DNA from: Methanobacterium sp.
Lineage (GTDB): Archaea; Methanobacteriota; Methanobacteria; Methanobacteriales; Methanobacteriaceae
Length of the DNA stretch: 61,276 bases
Reading direction: 5' to 3'
NCBI GenBank assembly: GCA_003151535.1
Contig: PLXT01000042.1
Coordinates: forward strand, 16,948-78,223
A program made the position numbers and the translations under genes. Under the pieces are notes generated by a model, which searched no databases, was not told the DNA's origin, and was given only the letters and a program-made list of their open reading frames with translations. How positions within the stretch are numbered: the first letter of the stretch is position 1; each line of letters starts with the position of its first letter. This document shows, piece by piece, positions 27,275-36,457 of this stretch.

Positions 27275-27568
27275 ATTAGTAAAACAAATAATAATGGATT
27301 AGAAGAAGAACCAGATTATAAAGCTATAATTAAGAGTATAAAAGAAAGATCTAAAGGAAATTGGATCAATGAATATGATAACTTAAAACAACTGTGGAAC
27401 GATCAATTGATTGGCAAAAATGAATACGAAGATCTTTTAGGAAAATTGGGAATTCCAAAACGTGGAACCTTCAGTTTATTGAAAGGATTCGGGAGAATTA
27501 ATGAATGTTCGAATTCTAATAAGAAAAAAAGTGAAAAAACAATTATTAAAATCTACCCAAAAAAATAA
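27275..27568 (+). CDS. 97-residue protein, apparent ATT start, unknown
   Basis: An open frame encoding ISKTNNNGLEEE at its start and then a Trp/Lys/Glu-rich helical protein (KGNWINEYDNLKQLWN, then LLGKLGIPKRGTF). GGGGAGA lies six bases upstream of an ATT; no ATG, GTG or TTG is nearby in frame, so ATT is the best start. It may be only the 5' part of a longer gene: the frame ends just after an A run at 27559-27565, and a one-base shift there continues into similar coding-like sequence to 27762. It is the first gene inside attL. No family was recognised. Confidence 0.5.
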   Translation: MSKTNNNGLEEEPDYKAIIKSIKERSKGNWINEYDNLKQLWNDQLIGKNEYEDLLGKLGIPKRGTFSLLKGFGRINECSNSNKKKSEKTIIKIYPKK

Positions 27569-27762
27569 AAAATACAAAATTAAATATTTCGAGAGATGGA
27601 GAAGATGAATTATGGTGGGATATCAATGAGTTGGTATGCAGGCAAGATATTATTTACAAGTCAATAGTTTACATAAAATCTTAATTATTAAGGGAGTATG
27701 CCACTAACAAAACTTATAAATCACTTGAAAATATTGTTTGTAAGATTGGAATACCTTTTTGA
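27569..27762 (+). pseudogene. Decayed 3' part of the 97-residue gene
   Basis: In the frame reached by a one-base slip at the A run 27559-27565, the DNA reads as protein: LNISRDGEDELWWDINELV, then an in-frame TAA, then REYATNKTYKSLENIVCKIG and a TGA at 27760. One frameshift and one nonsense codon mark it as decayed. Together with the preceding frame it would be a protein of about 160 residues. Function unknown. Confidence 0.4.
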
Positions 27763-28168
27763 GGTATAATGCTATTGGAAAATGTTTCTTACAGTAAATT
27801 GTAGAAGATTATCATAATTTTAATCCAAGCGATTCTAGTAGTTGTTTTGTCGATTAGTCGTCTGCAAGGAAGCAGAATAGGAATAAACACCGTATAGCTC
27901 GAAGAGTGGATAGTTATATCGGATAATTTCTAATAGAACAAAACGTTTTGCTTTTAAGATTCAAATACGCCTTTAGACAAGTGCATAAGGGCATTAATTT
28001 GTAAGTATTAGAAACCCATCAACTAACCTTTAAATCAAGCGGACAATTGCCCAATCTATTAGAAATTAGAAACTTTTAATTTAGTGATGCGATGCTTCAT
28101 TGTATTGCTAGCTCTTACTCTACAATCTTGATGCTATTACCTTGATATGCATCAAACACCTTAAATTA
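27763..28168. other. Element region without a recognisable gene
   Basis: 406 bases. Short coding-like scraps occur in several frames, but none is long enough to name. Inverted T/A-rich runs are present. It looks like a decayed stretch between the left end and the restriction genes. Confidence 0.5.
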
Positions 28169-28240
28169 TTAGTTTTCATTTAAACTCTCTTCAATTATTT
28201 TAATTTCTTCTGGTGTCAAACCGTACAGGTCATAGACCAT
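28169..28240 (-). pseudogene. C-terminal scrap of a DNA methylase/restriction gene
   Basis: The minus strand reads MVYDLYGLTPEEIKIIEESL and stops at 28169. V-Y-x-LYGLT-x-EEI-x-I-x-E is the usual last motif of Eco57I-type methylase/restriction proteins and related N6-adenine methylases. Only about 23 residues remain, with a stop just upstream. It suggests that another restriction-modification gene once lay beside the present type I operon. Confidence 0.6.
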
Positions 28241-28412
28241 TCTTAGAATTTATTTGATAAGATTGTTCGCCAATGTCATGATGTAATTAAATCAGATTTT
28301 GGTTTTAATGTAAGTTCATAATCGCCAAAACCCCAATGAAATACATTAAATACATCTCTAGCTAATTTTTATTCATATTTAAGCTTTCCTTTTTTAAGAT
28401 TTATCCATAACC

Positions 28413-31304
28413 CTATTTTTTAGGGTAATCTTCGTAAAGTAGGTCAAATAAAGCTAATTTCAAAGTATTTCTAAGTTTATCATTATCAACAACTCTTTTA
28501 TAGAAATCCATGTTATTGTTTAAAAGTTCTGTCATTTCTCTATCGAAGTATTTTTCAAATACTGCTTTAACATTTTCAGGGGAGTTGTGTTCCATTTTCT
28601 GAATTAATTCTTCATTACCGAGTAAATTAGCCTTAACCCTTTCCAAGAATACTCGGTCATCGTCTGTGAAGTCTGTGCCAAACGTGTCGTTGAGATCTTT
28701 AATGATCTGAGATAGTTTTGCTTTTTCTTCTTCTGTATATCCTGTAGCTCCGCTTGAAGGGGGTTTTAATTCTCCGTCCGAATCTAATATGATTTGTTTT
28801 TCTCCTTTGTCTATTATTTTGTAGGAATCCATGTCCACATCTTCACGTACTATGAATGGTAATGGTTGATTTATTGATGGAAGTTTTTTTGATAGGAATT
28901 TATTAAAGATAAAAAGTTTTTCAAGATTTACATCACTAAATGGCATTAATTGTGATAGGAAAGAATAGATATTTTGATATCGTCTTAGTGTTTTTTTAAA
29001 TCCTACTGCATTTTCTTTATTTTCTTTTAAAAGTTTTTTAAATTCTTGTACTACTGGATCTAAGATATTGTGAAGTTTTGGTTGTGGTTCATCCTTCATA
29101 TATGCTTTAACAAATTCATTTACATTATTTTGATCAAAAATATGATACTCGAGTAGTTCATCCCATAGTTCGTAGAGTTTGTGGGGATCTGTTGCTTCTT
29201 CTAAGAATGTTACTTCATAATATGGTTGGAAAGCTTTTTGGATGGTATCTGTGGTATTGGCAAAGTCTAGAATTAATGTATCAATTTTGTTTTCAGCTAT
29301 ACGATTTACTCGACTAAGAGTTTGTACTGCTGCAACTCCGTTTAATGACTTATCCACATACATAGTATGTAATAATGGTTGATCAAAACCAGTTTGGTAT
29401 TTATTGGCTACGATTAAGATACGGTATGGATCTTCTTCAAATGCATTTTCTATTTTTTCCTTGTCCGAGAGGTCATTCATGGAGTTTTCTGTATATTTTT
29501 CCATGTTGTGTTTTACTTCTCCTGTAAATGCAACTAAAGTTTTAATCGTATAATTATTCTCTTTAATATATTTATCGAAGGCTTGTTTATATAAAACAGC
29601 GTGTAATCTTGATCGGGTTACTACCATTGCTCTTGCTTGTCCACGTATCTTGTTTTGTGTGGAGTTCATGAAGTGATCCATCATTATCTCTGTTTTCATT
29701 CGAATGGCATGTGGATGTTCTTCTACAAATTTCCGAAGTACACGTTTAGCTTTTTGATCTTCAAATTCTGGATCATCTTCAACAGTTTTAACAAGATTGA
29801 AATAGGTATGATATGTTAGATAATGTTCCATGACATCTAGGATGAATCCTTCTTCTATGGCTTGTTTCATAGAATATGTATGGAAAGGGAAATATTGACC
29901 AGATTTGTTACATGTTCCAAACATTTCCAAGGTTTTAGCTTTAGGAGTAGCTGTAAAAGCAAAGAAACTAATATTATCCAAGTTCCTAAACGATTCAACA
30001 TCCCTTAATAATTCCTCATCCACATCATCAACCACATCATCAATCTTCTCAGCCTCTTCCAAACTATTAGTACTTAAGACTTGTTTCATCTTCCGAGCTA
30101 AAGAGCCAGTCTGACTTGAATGTGCTTCATCAATAATCACACCATACCGTCGACTAGGCATATCCCGAACTTCTTCTAATATGTATGGAAATTTATGGAG
30201 TGTAGTAACAACAATATTACTACCTGTTTTAAGAGCTTCACCTAACTGTTTAGCATTGACATCAATCTTTTCAACAATACCTTTAACCTTCTCAATAGCC
30301 TTAACCTGATCCTGCAACTGTCCATCAATCACCCTACGATCTGAAACCACAATAACCATATCATAAAAACGATTATCACGTGAGTCGAATTTGTTTAGAA
30401 GACCATGAGCCAACCAAGCAATAGTCTTTGTCTTACCACTACCTGCACTATGTTCAATCAAATAATTCCGTCCAGGAATACAATCGGCCAACAACAGATT
30501 AACACAATCCAACTGATGATACCGTGGAAAAATTGGAGTATCCTTACCATCCTTTTCAATATAAATAAAATTAGAAATCAACTTAGAAAGTTTATTAATC
30601 TGCAAGATATCATTATACAAATAACTAGTTTTATAGTCATCAACAACTACAGGATTTCTTAATCCTTTATTGAAAGGTAAGAAACGAGTATCATACCCTA
30701 CTAGTCTAGTTGTCATATAAATTTTCTCATCACTCATTGCAAAATGAACCAAACAACGACCAAAAATCTTCTCTCGAGGGTCACGATCTTCACGATACTG
30801 TTTCATAGCCCTTTCAACACCCTGAGAAAAGGTATCCTTCAACTCAATAGTCAAAATAGGCAAACCATTAATAAAAACAACCAAATCTAAACGATTACCA
30901 TTATCCTTATTCTCATATTCCAATTCATCAATAACCGAGAAAATATTCCTCTCAAACTTCTTGAATAAATCAGGATTTTTGCGATTATTTGGTTTAGGAT
31001 AAAAAAGTTTAAAATAACATCCAACATCCTTAAAACCATTCCTCAAAACATGAATAGTACCCTTCTTATCAATCTCAGAAACTAACCTAAAGAAAAACTT
31101 CTGCTCAGCCTTTTCACCATAAACCTTAACCCATTTGTTCCATTCCTTATCTTGAGTATTTTTAATGAATTTTAAAGTTAATTCAGGATCCAAACATGAA
31201 GCTTTATTATAATTTTGGAAAGTGTTCCTTTTTTGATAGCCGGTACTGGTCAAATGTGTTATTATATCATTCTGGAAATCCTTTTCAGAAGTATTTGCTT
31301 TCAT
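28413..31304 (-). CDS. hsdR: Type I restriction enzyme R subunit
   Basis: 963 residues, normal for HsdR. The N-terminal nuclease domain has the PD-(D/E)xK pattern with Asp140 and the ELK at 154-156. The translocase motor has Walker A HSAGSGKT (285-292), DEAH box at 392-395, a motif III-like FFAFTATP and a motif VI-like QTLSRVNR. It acts with HsdM and HsdS to translocate and cut unmethylated DNA. Its ATG overlaps the hsdS stop by four bases, so translation is coupled. All key motifs are intact, so the gene is probably functional and would defend the cell against foreign DNA. Confidence 0.96.
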   Translation of the reverse strand: MKANTSEKDFQNDIITHLTSTGYQKRNTFQNYNKASCLDPELTLKFIKNTQDKEWNKWVKVYGEKAEQKFFFRLVSEIDKKGTIHVLRNGFKDVGCYFKLFYPKPNNRKNPDLFKKFERNIFSVIDELEYENKDNGNRLDLVVFINGLPILTIELKDTFSQGVERAMKQYREDRDPREKIFGRCLVHFAMSDEKIYMTTRLVGYDTRFLPFNKGLRNPVVVDDYKTSYLYNDILQINKLSKLISNFIYIEKDGKDTPIFPRYHQLDCVNLLLADCIPGRNYLIEHSAGSGKTKTIAWLAHGLLNKFDSRDNRFYDMVIVVSDRRVIDGQLQDQVKAIEKVKGIVEKIDVNAKQLGEALKTGSNIVVTTLHKFPYILEEVRDMPSRRYGVIIDEAHSSQTGSLARKMKQVLSTNSLEEAEKIDDVVDDVDEELLRDVESFRNLDNISFFAFTATPKAKTLEMFGTCNKSGQYFPFHTYSMKQAIEEGFILDVMEHYLTYHTYFNLVKTVEDDPEFEDQKAKRVLRKFVEEHPHAIRMKTEIMMDHFMNSTQNKIRGQARAMVVTRSRLHAVLYKQAFDKYIKENNYTIKTLVAFTGEVKHNMEKYTENSMNDLSDKEKIENAFEEDPYRILIVANKYQTGFDQPLLHTMYVDKSLNGVAAVQTLSRVNRIAENKIDTLILDFANTTDTIQKAFQPYYEVTFLEEATDPHKLYELWDELLEYHIFDQNNVNEFVKAYMKDEPQPKLHNILDPVVQEFKKLLKENKENAVGFKKTLRRYQNIYSFLSQLMPFSDVNLEKLFIFNKFLSKKLPSINQPLPFIVREDVDMDSYKIIDKGEKQIILDSDGELKPPSSGATGYTEEEKAKLSQIIKDLNDTFGTDFTDDDRVFLERVKANLLGNEELIQKMEHNSPENVKAVFEKYFDREMTELLNNNMDFYKRVVDNDKLRNTLKLALFDLLYEDYPKK

Positions 31305-32545
31305 ACAGCAACCTCACGAACATCAAACTTTCCAGTAACTACATGATGAATAAGAGATTTTTTATACTCTTCCATTAGTTTAATTTTATTTTCAATTTTT
31401 TGGATGGTTTCATCTATTTTTGAATTTTCATTTTCTAAATAATCGGCAATTTGTTTTTGTTCTATAATTGGAGGTACAGTTATCATCATATTTTCAATTT
31501 GATATGGATTAGCTCGTGGCATTTTAACACCATAAGTCATAGAATTCACAATATCAATAAATCTTTGAGAAAGAAGCTGCTGAAAAATAAAATGATTATA
31601 ATTATCATTATTAACTTTAAAAACAATTAATTCAGTAGTACAAACACCATCAAAAGGTGCCACAATAACTTTAGCTAAATACGGCCTTAATTTTCCAAAA
31701 AGAATATCCCCCTTCTTGTATAGATTAACTGAACTATCGACTTCTTCTAAATCATTTTCAAGTAAAACTCCAGTAAAAGATTTTATATGCTCTAATCCAA
31801 TATAAGGGAGATTGATTGGTTTTTTATTTAAAGTATCATTGGAAATTGTTGAGGTATACTTTAATTTATCAACTCTCCACCCTTCAGGAATCTCACCAAT
31901 CCATTTAACTCCAGAATCTTTCATATTTGCTTCTTGATCAAGACCTTTAGTCATAACATGATTTATAAGAGCAGTTCTTTTTTCTTTTAGGAGTTCGATC
32001 AGTTTAGTATCATTTCCAATAGTTTTATCGATTACCGAAACTTTTTTATTAAGAAAAGTAACTATAGATGTTTGCTCAGCATATGAAGGTTCAATTATTG
32101 GTATTTCTTTTAATTGATCTTGATTAAGCTTGTCTCTAGTACTACCTTTGATATACAGTGAATAATCAGCTTGATTTAATAGATGCATTAATAAGTTTAT
32201 ATCAAAATTTTTTGATACTTTTAATATATGTGCATGGTTATTTACCCAACATTTACCACGGACTACAAATGCAACATCTTTGTAAAACTCAAAAAATGGT
32301 GCCCCATCTTCCCCTACCATCAGAAGTTCTTCATCAAAGATGTAATCATCTACATAATCTACAATACCCGTAGCACCATAATATGGGATATTTCCTAAAA
32401 CTCTGTTCTCAGCACTAATGGGAATCCTTTTCCCATCTAGATTAAAAGTAAAATGTTTTAATCTCTTTAAATCCCATTTTTTAGGAATTTTCCCAATCCA
32501 TTTCACACCAGAATCTTTATATTCCAGATAAGGTTTAATTTTCAT
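31301..32545 (-). CDS. hsdS: Type I restriction-modification specificity subunit S
   Basis: 414 residues with the two-fold HsdS plan: each half opens with a DSGVKWIG-x-IP motif (residues 11-22 and about 209-220), continues as a target-recognition domain and ends in a long coiled helix (ending LIELLKEKRTALINHV and then KIKLMEEYKKSLIHHV). Each target domain reads one half of a split DNA site, so the recognition sequence is probably bipartite; it cannot be read from sequence. It overlaps hsdM by 11 bases and hsdR by 4. Confidence 0.95.
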   Translation of the reverse strand: MKIKPYLEYKDSGVKWIGKIPKKWDLKRLKHFTFNLDGKRIPISAENRVLGNIPYYGATGIVDYVDDYIFDEELLMVGEDGAPFFEFYKDVAFVVRGKCWVNNHAHILKVSKNFDINLLMHLLNQADYSLYIKGSTRDKLNQDQLKEIPIIEPSYAEQTSIVTFLNKKVSVIDKTIGNDTKLIELLKEKRTALINHVMTKGLDQEANMKDSGVKWIGEIPEGWRVDKLKYTSTISNDTLNKKPINLPYIGLEHIKSFTGVLLENDLEEVDSSVNLYKKGDILFGKLRPYLAKVIVAPFDGVCTTELIVFKVNNDNYNHFIFQQLLSQRFIDIVNSMTYGVKMPRANPYQIENMMITVPPIIEQKQIADYLENENSKIDETIQKIENKIKLMEEYKKSLIHHVVTGKFDVREVAV

Positions 32546-34553
32546 CTAGATCCTCCTTGATTAATTCCTGGATCTCGTCTGTTACCTTTTTGATATCTGC
32601 TTCTATTTCTTCAAGTGATCTCGGAGGTTCATATTTGTAGAAATATTGAGTGAAATTTATTTCATATCCTATTTTATCTTTTTTACGGTCCATCCATGCA
32701 TCATTGTAATAATATAAAACTTCTTTTTCGAAATATTCATCTATATCTTGTTTTAATGGAATTTTTTCTGTATCTCTTAAGTTTCCATCAGTTTTTTTAT
32801 TTCCACGACTATCAGTCACATAGTCCGCATTATCATCATGTTCAGATAATGCCAGGATAATATTTTTAATTAAAGTCGGTGACAAATCAAACCGATTTAA
32901 TGATTTTTCTACTAACTTTTCGAATTTATCCCAATTATTATAAAATCCATCAATTTTATTTAATGCATTAATTATTGCGTCTTGTTTTTGCTTCCCAACT
33001 TTTTCTTCCTTGAGTTTAGAATCAGGATCTTTGCTTTTGCTGTCAGCAAATTTGGAAAAGGCATTTATGCTATACAAATTATCCGAGCGCTCATCATTTA
33101 CTTCGTAGTTTAGTTGTAGTGGTCTTTCAACTGTTACTTTAGTGTATCCGAAGTCTTCATTATCAAATATTTTTATCTCATCATTTAGTTCATACTTGTT
33201 GTAAAGTTCAAGGATATAACTAATATCTTCATCTGAAAGCTGATTTCTTTTATTTCCTAAACTTTTGCGCATTTTTTTGTATTTAGTAGATGCATCTACA
33301 AGTTGAATCTTTCCTACTCTTTCTTGTGGTTTTTGGTTGGTTAAAACCCAAATATAAGTCTTAATTCCGGTGTTGTAGAATAATTGATCCGGTAGGCCTA
33401 TAATAGCTTCTAGGTAATCGTTTTCTATGATCCATTTTCGGATGTTGCTTTCTCCAGACCCTGCATCACCAGTGAATAATGGTGAGCCGTTAGTGATAAC
33501 TGCTATTCTAGATTTTTCTGTTTCTTTCATTTTGGAGAGCATGTGTTCTAGGAAGAGTAGTTGGCCATCGTTTATTCTTGGAAGTCCTGCTCCGAATCTG
33601 CCTTTGAATCCTTTTCCTGCTTCTTTTAGGATTGTTTCTTTGTCTTGTTCCCATTTTCGGCCATATGGTGGATTGGAGATCATGTAGTCAAACCGGTCTT
33701 CGGGTAGTTGGTCATCTGATAGTGTGCTGTATGGTCCTTTGATGTTTTCGGAGTTTTCTCCTTTTATTAACATGTCTGCTTTGCAGATTGCATATATTTC
33801 TTCGTTTATTTCTTGGCCATATAGGACTACATCTATTGAGTTGTTTATTTCGTTTACGAAGTTTTTACAGCTGCTTAGCATTCCACCTGTTCCACATGCA
33901 GGGTCGTAAATTTTTTTTATGAGGTTAGGTTCTTGGAGGTGTAGTCCGTTTTCTATAAAGATTAGGTGGGTCATTAGTTTTACAACATCACGTGGTGTGA
34001 AGTGCTCTCCTGCCTCTTCATTGGATTGTTCAGAGAATTTTCTGATTAGTTCTTCAAATATAGTTCCCATTTCATGGTTGGAGACTTTATCAGGGTGTAG
34101 ATCTACTTTGGAATCGGAGAATTTTTTTATTAATAAAAATAATAGATCAGCTTTAGATAGTTTGCTTATCTGGTTTTTTATATAGAAATTTTCGAAGATA
34201 TCTTGTATATTTGGGCTGAAACAATCAAGATAATGCATTAAGTTCTCTTCTATATGTTCCGGGTCTTGTAAAAGAGAGTTGAAATCATATTTTGAATAAT
34301 TATAAAATCCTAACTCATTCCCATTTTTATCTAATGCTTTTCCCTTAAGTATTGGATCTAAATTATCAATTTTATCTTTGTAATTATTATATGCTGCTAA
34401 TACGTCTTTTTTGGAGTATTCTAGTACATTATCAAATCTTTTTAGTACTGTAAATGGGAGTATGACTTTTTGATATTCGTTTCTTTTGTATGTTCCTCGT
34501 AGTAAGTCTGCTAAATCCCATATGAATGTTACTTTTTCTTGAAAGTTACCCAT
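32535..34553 (-). CDS. hsdM: Type I DNA methyltransferase M subunit
   Basis: About 672 residues; N6-adenine methylase of the type I system. HsdM_N helical domain at the start, SAM-binding motif I DPACGTGG and catalytic NPPY about 75 residues later, then a long C-terminal part with a coiled-coil end (SLEEIEADIKKVTDEIQEL) that contacts HsdS. I prefer the ATG at 34553, five bases after GGGGGAT, over the ATG at 34565 that overlaps it. It is the first gene of hsdM-hsdS-hsdR. It is longer than many HsdM (about 500 residues) because of the C-terminal extension. Confidence 0.95.
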   Translation of the reverse strand: MGNFQEKVTFIWDLADLLRGTYKRNEYQKVILPFTVLKRFDNVLEYSKKDVLAAYNNYKDKIDNLDPILKGKALDKNGNELGFYNYSKYDFNSLLQDPEHIEENLMHYLDCFSPNIQDIFENFYIKNQISKLSKADLLFLLIKKFSDSKVDLHPDKVSNHEMGTIFEELIRKFSEQSNEEAGEHFTPRDVVKLMTHLIFIENGLHLQEPNLIKKIYDPACGTGGMLSSCKNFVNEINNSIDVVLYGQEINEEIYAICKADMLIKGENSENIKGPYSTLSDDQLPEDRFDYMISNPPYGRKWEQDKETILKEAGKGFKGRFGAGLPRINDGQLLFLEHMLSKMKETEKSRIAVITNGSPLFTGDAGSGESNIRKWIIENDYLEAIIGLPDQLFYNTGIKTYIWVLTNQKPQERVGKIQLVDASTKYKKMRKSLGNKRNQLSDEDISYILELYNKYELNDEIKIFDNEDFGYTKVTVERPLQLNYEVNDERSDNLYSINAFSKFADSKSKDPDSKLKEEKVGKQKQDAIINALNKIDGFYNNWDKFEKLVEKSLNRFDLSPTLIKNIILALSEHDDNADYVTDSRGNKKTDGNLRDTEKIPLKQDIDEYFEKEVLYYYNDAWMDRKKDKIGYEINFTQYFYKYEPPRSLEEIEADIKKVTDEIQELIKEDLDEN

Positions 34554-34751
34554 TTTATCCCCCATTGAAAATAATATTTATTTTGTATCTAGAAATGAAT
34601 TTAGTAACATTTAACTTATAATTTACTATAAAAATGAATTAAAATATCTTAGTTATTTTATCCTTGTTGAAAGTGATTCAATTTTTATATTATCAAATTA
34701 AATTAATAAGAATTTACTATTTAGATAAAATTATTACTAATTATATAAATT

Positions 34752-35264
34752 TTACGATATAGCATAGATTAATTCTTTAAATTTTTTTAGATTATTATCA
34801 GCTAATTCTTGATCAACAAATCAGTTATTATTATTTTTCCATTACCAAAAAGAGTATAACTTATTCCACTATCATCTTTATAAAATAACCCGGGAAATGT
34901 TTCAGGTTCGTAAGATGAAGATGCAGTTTTTAAGTTCAGTATTATATGATGAAGTGAGTTTTTCAAGTCAATCTCATCTGTCATTACCATATTTTTATTT
35001 CTATATTTGCTAGAGAGTTATTTATGTGTGCATCTTTTAATAATTAATAACTCTTGAACAAATAGTATCAACCATTTTTATATCTTTTATACCTGTTATT
35101 AGGAATTTTCCAGATCTATAGAAAGCTATATAATAATTTTCAGGTTGTAATCTCATTTTTAGCCATGTTGAAGCCATTTCTGTATTATTTAATTTATTAT
35201 AAAGCTCTTCTAATTCAAATGGCTTTTCCATTTTAGCTATTGCTATAATATTTACAATTTTCAT
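34752..35264 (-). pseudogene. Divergent TATA-binding protein, three frameshifts
   Basis: Read across frames this gives about 170 residues with the two TBP repeats. Repeat 1: KIVNIIAIAKMEKPFELEEL, then YIAFYRSGKFLITGIKD. Repeat 2: IEIK-NMVMTDEIDL, then YEPETFPGLFYKDD, then LFGNGKIIIT, then a last helix NNLKKFKELIYAIS ending at 34752. EPE-x-FPGL-x-Y and F-x-SGK/F-x-NGK are TBP signatures. Frames change near 35040, near 34995 (A run) and near 34812. The first frame extends 50 codons upstream of the ATG at 35264 and that part recalls a winged-helix fragment. An element-borne general transcription factor is unusual; as read it is not functional. Confidence 0.8.
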
Positions 35265-35457
35265 TAATAAACTATTAAAAACATTTAGTTTTATAATTAT
35301 AGTTTTTTTGAGTTCATGTCCTAAGTGGGTCAAATATAAATATTCTGTGTGGCAATTCTTAAAATAGATATATCCTTCAACTCTTTTTACTGTAAAATAT
35401 GATAAAAAAGTCAAATTCCTTGCATTTTCTTTATTGAATGAGAAAAAAAATCTATTT

Positions 35458-35598
35458 TTATTTGTACCAATCTACTCCTAATGGTTTTTCTGGTAATTTA
35501 ATTCTTGATTCTATGAGTCCTGTTGATAATGATTCATGGCAGGATATAGAAAGACTGATTAGATGAACATCTATGGAATATTGAACTAAATACCTCCA
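35458..35598 (-). pseudogene. 46-codon coding-like scrap, unknown
   Basis: The minus strand is open from 35598 to a stop at 35458 and reads LVQYSIDVHLISLS, then CHESLSTGLIESRIKLPE and ends VDWYK. GGAGGT lies at the upstream edge, but no standard start codon is in frame after it. It may be a short gene with a mutated start or the tail of a lost gene. Not recognised. Confidence 0.3.
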
Positions 35599-35664
35599 TT
35601 AATAAATCAATTCATCGATCAGTTAAGCAAAAGATTAAGGATTGAATATGGAAATATGTGAGAA

Positions 35665-36024
35665 CTTGATGCATCTATAGCATTTGGTACATATGACAAT
35701 ACCAATTTAGAAGGCTCAATCAATTTATTAATTAATTATACGTTTATTTGTATCTTATCTGCTATAATTAAGTGATATTATAATTCAATATAAGTACTAT
35801 CATTTTAACCATAGTTCCATTCATGTATTCAGTAGGATCTATACTATCCAGCTAATTTAATCAGAGGCTACGATTATTTATGATGCTATTATTTTAGTTG
35901 TATTTAAGTATTTAAACAAGCATCCAACAAGCGATTATCCAGCAAGCAATTTTGGATTTAAAAAGAGTAAAAAAAGAGGAAAATATGTATCCTAATATAA
36001 GTATGGAAGCTTGATGCATCTATA
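35665..36024. repeat. Two copies of a 15-bp direct repeat
   Basis: CTTGATGCATCTATA is exact at 35665-35679 and 36010-36024, with looser similarity around each copy. The stretch between has no recognisable gene. The repeat may be left over from a duplication inside the element. Confidence 0.35.
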
Positions 36025-36049
36025 ATTTATCCTCAAGAAATATGAATAT

Positions 36050-36166
36050 TCATTCATCTGGAGGAGATCTGTTATAGGGTTTAACATGTACTTTTTTACC
36101 GTTTTTATCAGTTCTTATAAATCCAGTCACATGGACAGTTTTATTACCTTTCCCCTTTTTTGTCAT
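36050..36166 (-). CDS. 38-residue basic protein with HVTGFIRTDKNGKKVHV motif
   Basis: A mini-gene below the usual size limit. It begins MTKKGKGNKTVHVTG, continues RTDKNGKKVHVKPYNRSPP and stops at 36050. GAGGTGA lies ten bases before the ATG, a strong ribosome binding site. Short proteins with a V-x-V-x-GY/F-x-R-x-DG-x-x-V-x-x-H/P-x-x-R pattern are widespread in bacteria and archaea, often beside mobile or defence genes; their function is unknown. It follows the DUF3892 gene by 36 bases, so the two are likely cotranscribed. Confidence 0.7.
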   Translation of the reverse strand: MTKKGKGNKTVHVTGFIRTDKNGKKVHVKPYNRSPPDE

Positions 36167-36202
36167 AAATTATTCACCTCTGAAATTTAATATGTCAATG
36201 TT

Positions 36203-36457
36203 TTAACAAGAGAATTTAGGAAGATTGCCTAAGTTGTCTTCTTCTGTTGTATCTTTATCACTGCGGATGTAATTAACTCCACTACGTGTAAAAGTGTTAA
36301 CTTTAGCTTTTATCCCGCTACTAGTCTTAGTATATACACTGTTGTCATTATTTATTTTAGTCACAACTTGTTGTTTTGTCAGTATAGTGTCATCAGACAA
36401 TTTGACTTTGTTAATATGTGTACTTCCATGACATACTTCAGTAATATAGTCAACCAT
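36203..36457 (-). CDS. DUF3892 domain protein
   Basis: 84 residues matching the DUF3892 family: ITEVCHGSTHINKVKLSDD at the N-terminus, VVTKINNDNSVYTK in the middle, and the conserved end NYIRSDKDTTEEDNLGNLPKF. AGGAGATGA precedes the ATG. Members are short single-domain proteins of unknown function that recur near mobile elements. It heads a two-gene unit with the 38-residue protein. Confidence 0.82.
   Translation of the reverse strand: MVDYITEVCHGSTHINKVKLSDDTILTKQQVVTKINNDNSVYTKTSSGIKAKVNTFTRSGVNYIRSDKDTTEEDNLGNLPKFSC

Noticed and set aside
27763..28168. Insertion-sequence remnant or TnpB-type guide RNA region
   Set aside because: Some words looked like IS605 ends, but no transposase scrap or clear terminal repeat could be shown.
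30405..30662. Plus-strand frames inside hsdR, hsdM and the helicase gene
   Set aside because: All lie within intact, well-recognised minus-strand genes and show no domain or start signal.
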